Shown here piece after piece: positions 55,479 to 63,343 of a DNA stretch of 64,000 bases. The DNA lies in contig JAILXR010000001.1 of the NCBI GenBank assembly GCA_050789445.1, positions 1,364,001 to 1,428,000 of the forward strand, in the 5' to 3' direction. Source of the DNA: JAWSVE01 sp050789445 (GTDB taxonomy: Bacteria > Pseudomonadota > Gammaproteobacteria > Pseudomonadales > Cellvibrionaceae). How positions within the stretch are numbered: position 1 is the first letter of the stretch; each line of letters begins with the position of its first letter. A model generated the notes under the pieces. The model worked only from the letters and a program-made list of their open reading frames with translations, did no database searches and was not told the DNA's origin. Position numbers and translations under genes: made by a program.

Positions 55479-57389
55479 TCAACACATATCATCAAAAGGA
55501 TTTTCAATGTCTAAAGAAACCGATTGTTTAAACCCTGGCACATGAATTTCTTTTTGATCCATCGTCAGTTCTGAGTCATCAATCATATTTTCGCCGAATT
55601 TATAAATCGCATTTAGGTTTCCGTCAGTCGCTTGTTGGTCATACTGGCGTGCTGATGCCCTCGCTGCTTCTCGTTTTTCTTCATAAGCGGCAAATGCTTT
55701 TTTTCCATAGCGTTTTTCTAACATGCTTTCTGTAATTGTTGGCGATAAAACTGCCGCCGTTGCATTGTTACCACCAAAACCTTTTGAATTTAAAAAAGCA
55801 ACGTCTGTTGGGTTATCGGACAAATCGACATCTTTATTAGAAATCAATAAATGATCGTCATGAACATCATCAGCCACGCGATCAATCGTTTTAATGCCAG
55901 GCAAAATATTATGCTTAAACGCGCCCATGGTAGCCACAAGCTGATCAGCACTAGCGGGGCCTATCGTGTGGCCTAAATATGATTTCACGGCGGCGACAGG
56001 CCAGTTTTCTATACCAAAGTTTTTTGCAATACGATCAAAAATTAAAGATTCACTCACTCTGTTTTGAGGTGTACTTGAGCCATGAGCTTGTATCACACTG
56101 CGTTTTTGTATCGATTCCTTCCCAACAATACTTTGTGCCGCAGATACTGCTTTCGCAAACGTAATATAATTTCCAGGGCCTGGTGCAGAAATAGATTTTT
56201 TAAACCCATCGGCATTAACATAAACATTAGGAACTGCAGCATGAATATCTGCACCTAATTCCATGGCTAATTCATCATCCATTAAAATCATATATTGCGT
56301 TGACTCACCCATGGTAAAGCCACAGTTCTCACCAAAGGGGCGACTTGCTCGACGATAATCAACCGTCTCAGAATTATCTAAACGACGAAGATTTGCATCA
56401 GATGCTAAAGCGCTCATCGCATCGAAACCTTCCATGTATTCAGGGTTAATTTGCGATTCAGCGCCACCCACCATCACGACACGACGACGGCCACTTTGAA
56501 TATCCTCAATCCCTTGGCGTAAGGTATATAAAAAAGTCGCACAAGCTCCAACAATACTGCCCGTCACACCGACACTACCGAGGACATAAGCATTCACAAA
56601 ATCTGCCGGCATAGTGTTCATACCCATCGCCAATTGTTTTGAGGAAATCCTTCCACCCATTAAGCGAGATTGAGTTAAACCAGCATTACTAAACTCATCT
56701 AATTGCGTTAATACACTTCCCGCATAAACACCTATTTCATCAGGACGAACCTGATCGACAACTGTCGACCAATCAATACCCATAGAGTGCACAGCATCAG
56801 AAGCGCCAAGAACAGCCATTTGTAATCCGCGGGGATGAAAATGCGATCGATAATGATCTCCTGGATTAAAACCGCTTGGCATTTGCCCTGCTGACTTCAC
56901 AGGAAAATCTCGGTAACTATCAATTTTCACATCAACAGACCCCTCAATCTTAACGCGAACGCCACCGTCAACAATGTCCTGCACTATCCAATTATGAGGA
57001 AGCGGCTCTGGTAACTGTTTTTCCGTAGTAATGAAAGTAAATGAATCTTCACCGTCACTTTTAAGATTAAGTTTTTTATGCCAATGAACAGCGTCAGCAT
57101 CAAAATAACTTTTTTCAACACGCCGTACTAATGTCGCGTCTTCAACCGCTGATCGAAATTGCGAGGAAACCTGATCGGATGTGTACTGATTGCCTTTGGC
57201 ATCAACATAACTGCCATCTTCTTTTTTCACCATGCCGGACAATGTTGAAAGACTTAATACCGTTTCATTCGCCATTTTTTGAGGAAGGCTTTCCAGTACC
57301 ATCCGACGATAAGAATGATGCCCAGAACTACGACCAGCAGCGTTATAGCCACCAAAACCAACAACAACGGGGAGACGAACTTTTGACAT
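55479..57389 (-). CDS. fabY: FabY-type beta-ketoacyl synthase
   Basis: This 636-residue thiolase-fold enzyme has the Cys-His-His triad of elongating ketosynthases: C283 in VGACATFLYT, H436 in QAHGSSTP and H474 in SYLGHTIGPAS, plus SKGFGGNNA near the end. Its N-terminus LPVVVGFGGYNAAGRSSGHH and length match FabY of Pseudomonas aeruginosa (about 634), which condenses acetyl-CoA with malonyl-ACP to start fatty-acid synthesis. FabB and FabF are much shorter (about 410). I use ATG 57389; a TTG at 57401 is in frame but unlikely. It is divergent from an AraC-type regulator. Without a phylogeny FabY is the best, not the only, reading. Confidence 0.78.
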   Translation of the reverse strand: MSKVRLPVVVGFGGYNAAGRSSGHHSYRRMVLESLPQKMANETVLSLSTLSGMVKKEDGSYVDAKGNQYTSDQVSSQFRSAVEDATLVRRVEKSYFDADAVHWHKKLNLKSDGEDSFTFITTEKQLPEPLPHNWIVQDIVDGGVRVKIEGSVDVKIDSYRDFPVKSAGQMPSGFNPGDHYRSHFHPRGLQMAVLGASDAVHSMGIDWSTVVDQVRPDEIGVYAGSVLTQLDEFSNAGLTQSRLMGGRISSKQLAMGMNTMPADFVNAYVLGSVGVTGSIVGACATFLYTLRQGIEDIQSGRRRVVMVGGAESQINPEYMEGFDAMSALASDANLRRLDNSETVDYRRASRPFGENCGFTMGESTQYMILMDDELAMELGADIHAAVPNVYVNADGFKKSISAPGPGNYITFAKAVSAAQSIVGKESIQKRSVIQAHGSSTPQNRVSESLIFDRIAKNFGIENWPVAAVKSYLGHTIGPASADQLVATMGAFKHNILPGIKTIDRVADDVHDDHLLISNKDVDLSDNPTDVAFLNSKGFGGNNATAAVLSPTITESMLEKRYGKKAFAAYEEKREAARASARQYDQQATDGNLNAIYKFGENMIDDSELTMDQKEIHVPGFKQSVSLDIENPFDDMC

Positions 57390-57502
57390 AGATAATCCCA
57401 AACAAAGAAAAAGAGTAGTAAACAGCGTAAGTAAATGTGAATAACAGGGATTCTATCGACATGAAGTAGCTGAAGTACTGGCATTATAGAAAAGTTATGT
57501 GG

Positions 57503-57518
57503 TATTTTGGCCAAAATA
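57503..57518. promoter_or_regulatory. 16-bp perfect palindrome in the fabY / glxA-type gap
   Basis: TATTTTGG followed by CCAAAATA is a perfect 16-bp palindrome, 20 bases before the AraC-type start and about 114 bases before the fabY start. A second short palindrome, GTGATCAC, lies at 57525-57532. Such symmetry between divergent genes suggests an operator for a dimeric repressor. Confidence 0.5.
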
Positions 57519-57538
57519 GCTAAAGTGATCACATAAAG

Positions 57539-58630
57539 ATGACAAACAAATTAACGCCTAGTACTCAACTATTGGCAGCATCTTCGCAAAAAAACACGCT
57601 TATCCAGTTTTTATTAGTCGATGAAATGCTAGCAACAAGCACCACCCTCCCCGCTGAAATGCTGCAATCAGCAAAGAGTGCAGCAACAGCTTTTAATAAG
57701 AAACACGAACTGGATAAACAAGCTGGGGGAAAAGAAGAGCTTTCCCACTTAATAACGCAAACGGTTAGCACAACATTAAAACCCGTTAAAACCCGTGCAA
57801 ACATTTCTCTCGTACCCGACGAAATTCTTGGCTCAACCGATTCACCCAATATTATTTTTTTACCGTCTTTATGGCGAAATCCGCAAAAAACAATAAAACA
57901 ATACCCCGCAGTAATTGATTGGTTACAATGTGAATATAAAAACGGAGCGACAATTGCAGGAGTTGGAACGGGATGCTGCTTTATGGCAGAAGCTGAATTA
58001 TTAGATAACAAACCAGCCACTACACACTGGTATTATTTTGAACAATTTGAAAAAAAGTACCCCAGTGTCAATTTGAAAAAAGATTTTTTTATCACTCAAG
58101 TAGACAATTTATATTGTGCGGCCAGCATTAACTCTCTTGCAGATTTAACCGTTCATTTTATTAAGCTCATCTACGGAAATGAAATAGCACACCATATAGA
58201 GAGAAATTTCTCACACGAGATTCGCCGTGATTATGAAAGCATGCGTTATTTTGAAGGTAGTACAGACCAACATTCAGATGAAACTATTTTGCAAACACAA
58301 GTTTGGTTACAAGATAACTACTCTTCTGACATACAGTTTTCAACACTAGCAGGGCATTTTGACTTAAGTGTGCGATCATTCAACAGACGCTTTAAACTAG
58401 CCACAGGTAAAACACCGTTAAAATATTTACAAGAAATTAGAATTGGTATTGCACGAGATTTACTACAAACCACAAACCTTTCAATCAGTGAAATAGCGTA
58501 TCGAGTGGGCTATCATGATTTAGGACATTTTTCTTCATTATTTAAAAAGACGTTTAATGCTACTCCTCATGATTACCGGACCACAGTTCGTGCAAAATTA
58601 TTCAGCCTAGACGCAATGAATACCGAATAG
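57539..58630 (+). CDS. GlxA-type AraC-family transcription regulator
   Basis: This 363-residue protein joins an N-terminal DJ-1/PfpI-like domain (about 20-215) with a C-terminal AraC HTH (about 250-350; FSTLAGHFDLSVRSFNRRFK, then SISEIAYRVGYHDLGHFSSLF). The elbow motif GVGTGCCFMAEAELLD holds a Cys-rich nucleophile-like site, but such regulators are usually not enzymes. Related GlxA proteins control amine, betaine or carnitine use. It is divergent from fabY and 45 bases before the phosphoribosyltransferase. Its effector is not evident from the sequence. Confidence 0.87.
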   Translation: MTNKLTPSTQLLAASSQKNTLIQFLLVDEMLATSTTLPAEMLQSAKSAATAFNKKHELDKQAGGKEELSHLITQTVSTTLKPVKTRANISLVPDEILGSTDSPNIIFLPSLWRNPQKTIKQYPAVIDWLQCEYKNGATIAGVGTGCCFMAEAELLDNKPATTHWYYFEQFEKKYPSVNLKKDFFITQVDNLYCAASINSLADLTVHFIKLIYGNEIAHHIERNFSHEIRRDYESMRYFEGSTDQHSDETILQTQVWLQDNYSSDIQFSTLAGHFDLSVRSFNRRFKLATGKTPLKYLQEIRIGIARDLLQTTNLSISEIAYRVGYHDLGHFSSLFKKTFNATPHDYRTTVRAKLFSLDAMNTE

Positions 58631-58675
58631 AATATATTTAATCGAAAACACAAAGAATATAATTAATGGGGCCTC

Positions 58676-59260
58676 ATGGAAAAACATTTCATCTCCGCCA
58701 ACGAATTATTAATAGATTCATTCAAATTAGCCGAGCAAATATTCTCAAAAAAATTCAAACCCCACTTTATCATCGGCGTTTGGCGTGGAGGAGCACCTGT
58801 CGGGATTGCTGTTCAAGAATACCTAGATTTTATGGGAGTTGATACCAACCACATTGCTATCAGAACTTCATCTTATTACGGTATTGATAAACAAAACCGA
58901 GAAATTAAAATACATGGACTCGATTACGTCATTGATAATGTTGAAGCTGACCAAGAATTATTAATAGTCGATGATGTTTTCGATTCGGGAAAATCGATTA
59001 GAGCCATCATAGAAGAAATAAAAAAGCGCGCGAGAAAAAACACACCAGAGACCATAAAAACAGCTTGTGCATGGTATAAACCAAAACGCAACGTAACAAC
59101 TTTAACGCCAGATTTTTACGTACACTCCACTGATAAATGGCTAGTCTTCCCTCATGAGATTAAAGGCTTAACTAAAGAAGAAATTATCCAAGGAAAAGGA
59201 AGTGAAATTGCGGATACTATTTACAAGGATGAAAAGGATGAATCCGCAGAGTGTAAATAG
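58676..59260 (+). CDS. Type I phosphoribosyltransferase (hypoxanthine or xanthine-guanine type)
   Basis: This 194-residue protein has the PRPP-binding loop LLIVDDVFDSGKS (about 96-107) and an early WRGGAPVGIAV motif (about 36-46), typical of purine salvage enzymes that join hypoxanthine, guanine or xanthine to PRPP. The C-terminus has DKWLVFPHEI, which in xanthine-guanine enzymes touches the base. Thus it may prefer xanthine/guanine. The gene follows the AraC-type regulator by 45 bases on the same strand, but the functional link is unclear. Its stop codon lies inside a terminator stem. Confidence 0.85.
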   Translation: MEKHFISANELLIDSFKLAEQIFSKKFKPHFIIGVWRGGAPVGIAVQEYLDFMGVDTNHIAIRTSSYYGIDKQNREIKIHGLDYVIDNVEADQELLIVDDVFDSGKSIRAIIEEIKKRARKNTPETIKTACAWYKPKRNVTTLTPDFYVHSTDKWLVFPHEIKGLTKEEIIQGKGSEIADTIYKDEKDESAECK

Positions 59261-59293
59261 CCATCAACAAGATGGCTATTTACACAGTTTTTT
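59251..59293 (+). terminator. Terminator overlapping the phosphoribosyltransferase stop codon
   Basis: GTGTAAATAGCCATC (59251-59265) and GATGGCTATTTACAC (59271-59285) form a perfect 15-bp stem with loop AACAA, followed by six T after AG. The left arm includes the last two codons and the TAG stop. Confidence 0.9.
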
Positions 59294-59383
59294 ATGTTTG
59301 CCTATCTGCTTTTATAACAAGACAAACGAAAAAATGGATATGAGAATCCTAAAATAGCTCAGAGTCTCAACAAATAAGAAATA

Positions 59384-60421
59384 TTATTTTTTTGCTGCTG
59401 CTTCACGCTCTTTTAAACGAGCCCCCTCCAGGATTCCTGGCATAGCATAGTTGCCTTCATGACATGCGTATTCATAAACAGGCCCTTCTGTTTCATAAAA
59501 ACTTAATTCTGCCGTCCAAGGTTGTGAATACAAATTAGAATCTTCAATCGTAAATTGATAAAAAATTTCTTTATCAGAATAACGTTCAAACCTTTCTATC
59601 AATTTTCCAGTCGGTGATATCGGCGTTGAATTTTGCTCCATACTTAACGCATTGAAATTAATTGTCTCTACAACTAAGGTTTTACCTTCGTACCAACCCA
59701 CAGAGTCACCCAACCAAGGTTTAAGAGCATTAGGTCTGTGGTTCGCCTTAGCTTTTTTCGCGGAATCAAACAGCGGAATTATTCTCGCATCGTGAACCAT
59801 TTCTACAAGAATCATTAAATAATCATCTGTATGAACAAACTGATAATTACTATTATATAAAGTGCCTTGCATGCCTGGTCCGCCGGTATTCCCAAAACCA
59901 ATTAAGCAGCGCTCACCTATCGGCAAAGCTTCTGGATCAGAATTGCCACCAATACCGGTGACATAACGTGCACGAAAACCCTGATCTTTATAAACCACTT
60001 TAGGATTTTTTAATTTAGGAATTTGTCCATTCTTGGGGTCAACAATAAAAGAAGAGCGGTACTCGCCTTTAACAACCGCTAGCGAGGAGCCAGGGTCTGT
60101 CCAAAACGAATCATATCCTCGCAGACCAAAATCGCTTCCACCTTTTTCTGGCGCACCCTCATTTGGGTCAGTTACTTTCCCCGTATCGGCTTCTTCAGGC
60201 GATAAGCCGGCAATACTCGTACCAGCAACAATTTTTTCAGCTTCTGCTTTTGAAACAATTAGTTTATCAACGCCAGCTTTCCGCGTTAACCCTGTCAGCG
60301 ACGCATTTGTCCAAGTTCCAGAAAGATCAACAGGCTTTTGCTTGGCTGCAATTACTTGCGTTGCACCAACGGTCAGCGCTATTAGAATTCCGATTGTACT
60401 TAGTGTTTTTATGTATGACAT
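59384..60421 (-). CDS. Secreted protein of an uncharacterised family
   Basis: This 345-residue protein begins with a signal peptide (about 1-27, ending VIAAK) and then LSGTWTNASLTGL. The body is rich in aromatic and Gly residues, and holds VEMVHDARIIPLFD, NHRPNALKPWLGDSVGWYEG, KTLVVETINFNA, and EYACHEGNYAMPGIL near the end. I recall similar unannotated secreted proteins in soil and marine Proteobacteria, sometimes near catabolic genes, but know no biochemical function. I start at ATG 60421, because GGAGG lies 7 bases upstream; ATG 60427 would be too close. It stands alone, next to a decayed dehydrogenase. It could be an envelope binding protein. Confidence 0.7.
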   Translation of the reverse strand: MSYIKTLSTIGILIALTVGATQVIAAKQKPVDLSGTWTNASLTGLTRKAGVDKLIVSKAEAEKIVAGTSIAGLSPEEADTGKVTDPNEGAPEKGGSDFGLRGYDSFWTDPGSSLAVVKGEYRSSFIVDPKNGQIPKLKNPKVVYKDQGFRARYVTGIGGNSDPEALPIGERCLIGFGNTGGPGMQGTLYNSNYQFVHTDDYLMILVEMVHDARIIPLFDSAKKAKANHRPNALKPWLGDSVGWYEGKTLVVETINFNALSMEQNSTPISPTGKLIERFERYSDKEIFYQFTIEDSNLYSQPWTAELSFYETEGPVYEYACHEGNYAMPGILEGARLKEREAAAKK

Positions 60422-60593
60422 TGACATTCCTCCGCCTAGATACTTCAACAATCATTTAAGTTTTCAATGTAAAGAAGTCCATACTAATGGTTGTTTAATC
60501 GTGTTGGAACAACTTATAAGCGTCTTAACGATTAATGACACATCTTGGATTATTTAGAGCTGCAAATATTTGAAGGGAGGGGGAACTTACTAG

Positions 60594-60901
60594 CCAAGAT
60601 TAGGTATATGTGTCGATATGGCAAATGAAGTGGAGGTTCATGAAGCAGCAGCGCAAGCAGTAGAAAAATTTGGCCCTTTATTAGCTTGGATTAATTTTGT
60701 CGGTTACTACAGCGAAGATCGAGCCGTTGATCTTGATTTTGCCAAATTTAATGTCGAACCCAGCTCGCCAAAAGCATGCCAATGAAACGCCTGGGCGAAG
60801 CAGATGATGTTGGCGATGTGGCTTTGTTTCTCTGTTCTAATGCAGCACGATATATGACTGGAGCGACAGTAAACGTAGACGGGGGACTAATGATCGCTTA
60901 A
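60594..60901 (+). pseudogene. Remnant of a short-chain dehydrogenase/reductase gene
   Basis: Two pieces of an SDR protein survive. The first (60594-60785) reads RLGICVDMANEVEVHEAAAQ and EKFGPLLAWINFVGYYSED, the middle Rossmann part, then ends at TGA. The second, in another frame (60779-60901), reads PMKRLGEADDVGDVALFLC and ARYMTGATVNVDGGLMIA and ends at TAA, the classic SDR C-terminus. The N-terminal GxxxGxG cofactor motif and the catalytic Ser and YxxxK segment are missing, so a large internal deletion plus a frameshift made this a dead gene. Confidence 0.85.
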
Positions 60902-61556
60902 TACTTTTTGTTTGCTCGATTATTGTCTCTAGGATTTATAGGTGCAAATTCAAAGTAGTTCACCTTAATTCCATCTTATTTTACATTCAAACTGTTCTGA
61001 ACCAAAAAATAGTTTGTATGTAAAAATCAACCAGCAATAACTGTTTAGCTTTCTAATGCTAATTTTAAGGTCTCCAAATCCTATATAGGTAATAAATAGA
61101 AACGTTTGCAGCCTATTATTTTTTTAAATCATCCTTGCTATAGCTTGTAGTGTTAATTTTTTTAAAATGTCCTCAACGATGCGTAAACTACAACTGTGCT
61201 TACATCATTCTCCCCTTTTCGTCTAACACATACTCACTACTGTCTCGCCAGTCTCGAACATCATTGCATGATGTCATGTAGACCCGATTAAAAATCTATC
61301 CTAAAGAATAACGCTTGATTGCAACTAGAGCATTCTTTAATTACATTTACCGGTAATGCAAGGGATACAAAACATTCAAAATAACCAAAACTGTAATATA
61401 GTGAAACAATCTCAACAATGCTTGAAGGAAAAAGTGCGTTGTAGACACCTTTAATAGGCAATTATCAACAAAAGCTTTACCTTTTTAGCGTTCCAAAACG
61501 AATCAAATATTTAGCTGGAAACAATAAGAAGCAGAAAGTTATACTCTACTCGTTTC
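60902..61556. other. Gene-free stretch upstream of the TetR-family gene
   Basis: About 650 bases without a recognisable gene. It may contain further decay of the dehydrogenase locus and the promoter of the TetR-type gene. One short palindrome, TTACCGGTAA (61347-61356), lies about 200 bases before the TetR start and could be an operator, at low confidence. Confidence 0.45.
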
Positions 61557-62258
61557 ATGACGAACCCAAACCAATACGGCAGTAATAACTACATGACAGA
61601 ATCACCAGTTACACCTAAAAACTCTTCCGATAAAATACAAAGGACGAATGTAGAAAGGGCCGCTGAAACACAAGAAAAAATTATCAACGCAGCTATCGAT
61701 TCTATATTTGACGTAGGCTACGAGGGCACTTCCCTAAAAATGGTGGCGGATAGAGCAGGTGTCAGTAAAGGAGCTGCACAACATCACTTCCCGACGAAAA
61801 CTGACTTGATGCTTTCAGTTGCTGAAACCTGCCTAAGACTACACTCAAAGATTCGTCATGAGCTTTTAATGCAATATCCTCTCGGAAAAGATCGCATGGA
61901 TCATATTCCGGATGTAAGCTGGGAAATTATCAATCACCCATCTTATACAGCTCTGATTGAAATTATGATGGCGACTCGCAACAACGATGATTTAAAAAGG
62001 CGCTTTACCCCTCTCATTGAATACATCGCGGCCGAGAGAGATGCTGGTGAAAAAGCTTTTTGTAATGACTTTAATATTGAACCAAATGAGCCCTTACAAA
62101 TTTTGATTCGCACCCACGTCACCGCTATGCGCGGTATTGCTGTCGGCTTGATGTTTAATCCAGATAAAAAAACATTCCGAGAAGAACTAGATATGATGCG
62201 AAAATACGAACGCTTAATGACGGACTTAATTATTAAAGAATATAGCAAAAAAGATTAA
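61557..62258 (+). CDS. TetR-family transcription regulator
   Basis: This 233-residue regulator has the TetR N-terminal HTH (about 38-85; SIFDVGYEGTSLKMVADRAG, GVSKGAAQHHFPTKTDLML) and a helical ligand-binding C-terminal domain. The first 35 residues are polar and may be disordered. An alternative start at ATG 61593 would remove 12 of them. It is the neighbour of the metallo-hydrolase gene 100 bases downstream and the dehydrogenase remnant upstream, so it may once have governed a small catabolic unit. The effector is unknown. Confidence 0.88.
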   Translation: MTNPNQYGSNNYMTESPVTPKNSSDKIQRTNVERAAETQEKIINAAIDSIFDVGYEGTSLKMVADRAGVSKGAAQHHFPTKTDLMLSVAETCLRLHSKIRHELLMQYPLGKDRMDHIPDVSWEIINHPSYTALIEIMMATRNNDDLKRRFTPLIEYIAAERDAGEKAFCNDFNIEPNEPLQILIRTHVTAMRGIAVGLMFNPDKKTFREELDMMRKYERLMTDLIIKEYSKKD

Positions 62259-62279
62259 CTTTAACATTTAATCTTTTTT
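62247..62279 (+). terminator. Terminator of the TetR-family gene
   Basis: AAAAAAGATTAA (62247-62258) and TTAATCTTTTTT (62268-62279) form a perfect 12-bp stem with a 9-base loop. The left arm holds the TAA stop codon. The stem is AT-rich but ends in a T-run. Confidence 0.72.
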
Positions 62280-62358
62280 AATTTCAAAAAATAAATATAA
62301 ATCATTTTCCATCAAACAACCAACTAATCTCTCTATTAAAAATAACCACGGAGTTACT

Positions 62359-63177
62359 ATGAAAATATCATCTTTGCTTCCAACAATCGGACTAACCATC
62401 GCTCTGACTGCTGGAACGGCTCTAGCGCAAGCAGCAGAAGAAATTTCGCTAACTCGTTTGGATTGCGGCACCGCAACAGCGCCTTCAGATGTATCACGCT
62501 TTTCTGATAGCTATGCTTATAACGGATTCAAAGTCCAACTCACTTATAGTTGCTACCTAATAAAACACGGCGATCAATATTTATTATGGGATGCAGGCCA
62601 GCCTGACAACGGTGGTCCAAGTGCGCCGAAAAAAAACCTGGTTAAATTGTTAGACGAGTTAAAATTAAAACCCGAACAAATAACTTATTTAGGGATTAGT
62701 CACTATCATGGTGATCACGTTGGACAAGCACCATTTTTTCCTCAATCAACATTGCTAATTGGCAAGGGCGATTGGGATACTATTACTGGAGTCACCCCCA
62801 ACCGCATGGCAAATGCAAAACCTTTTGAGCATTGGATTTCTGGCGGCAGTAAAATCGAACCACTTCCAGGCGATAAAGATGTCTTTGGAGATGGCAGTGT
62901 GACTATTCTCAACATGCCAGGACATACGCCTGGACATCACAGTCTATTAGTGAAGTTAAAAGACATGGGCAATGTACTTATCAGTGGCGACCAAGCGCAT
63001 TTTCATGAAAATTATGAAAACAATCGAGTGCCATCATTTAATACGAATCGTGCAGATACTTTAGCCTCGTTTGACCGCTTTAAAGATATAGCTAAAAACT
63101 TGAACGCGACGGTTATCATCCAACATGATGCTCGTGATATTGATAAACTTCCCGCTTTTCCAAAATCGGCTAAATAA
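62359..63177 (+). CDS. Secreted metallo-beta-lactamase-fold hydrolase (lactonase-like)
   Basis: This 272-residue protein has a signal peptide (about 1-25, TALAQAAEE) and a metallo-beta-lactamase fold with HYHGDH (115-120), a metal-binding His in PGHTPGHHSLLV near 190, and GDQAHFHEN near 215. The order and short loops recall AHL-lactonase-like enzymes, although the substrate cannot be read from sequence; these folds also hydrolyse other lactones and esters. A good binding site (CGGAG, about 6-8 bases before ATG) fixes the start. It follows a TetR-type gene and is convergent with katG. Periplasmic or extracellular location is expected. Confidence 0.82.
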   Translation: MKISSLLPTIGLTIALTAGTALAQAAEEISLTRLDCGTATAPSDVSRFSDSYAYNGFKVQLTYSCYLIKHGDQYLLWDAGQPDNGGPSAPKKNLVKLLDELKLKPEQITYLGISHYHGDHVGQAPFFPQSTLLIGKGDWDTITGVTPNRMANAKPFEHWISGGSKIEPLPGDKDVFGDGSVTILNMPGHTPGHHSLLVKLKDMGNVLISGDQAHFHENYENNRVPSFNTNRADTLASFDRFKDIAKNLNATVIIQHDARDIDKLPAFPKSAK

Positions 63178-63232
63178 TATATTTTCAACGTTAACCATTT
63201 AAAAATTTCGATAAACATTGATTAAAGCCATA

Positions 63233-63276
63233 AAAAAACGCTCAAACACAGATGACTTTGTGTTTGAGCGTTTTTT
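63233..63276. terminator. Bidirectional terminator between the hydrolase gene and katG
   Basis: AAAAAACGCTCAAACACA (63233-63250) pairs perfectly with TGTGTTTGAGCGTTTTTT (63259-63276) around an 8-base loop, giving an 18-bp stem with T-runs on both strands, exactly between two convergent genes. Confidence 0.92.
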
Positions 63277-63343
63277 GTTTTTACACATTCAAGAGTATTT
63301 AAAAGTAACAACCATTAAAACAACAAGAATAAAGTAACAATAA

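Noticed and set aside
57254..57532. 92-codon minus-strand frame over the fabY start region
   Set aside because: It is a shadow in another frame of fabY and its promoter; its hydrophobic run comes from base composition.
60618..60785. Short open frame of 55 codons
   Set aside because: It is a piece of the decayed short-chain dehydrogenase, not a gene of its own.
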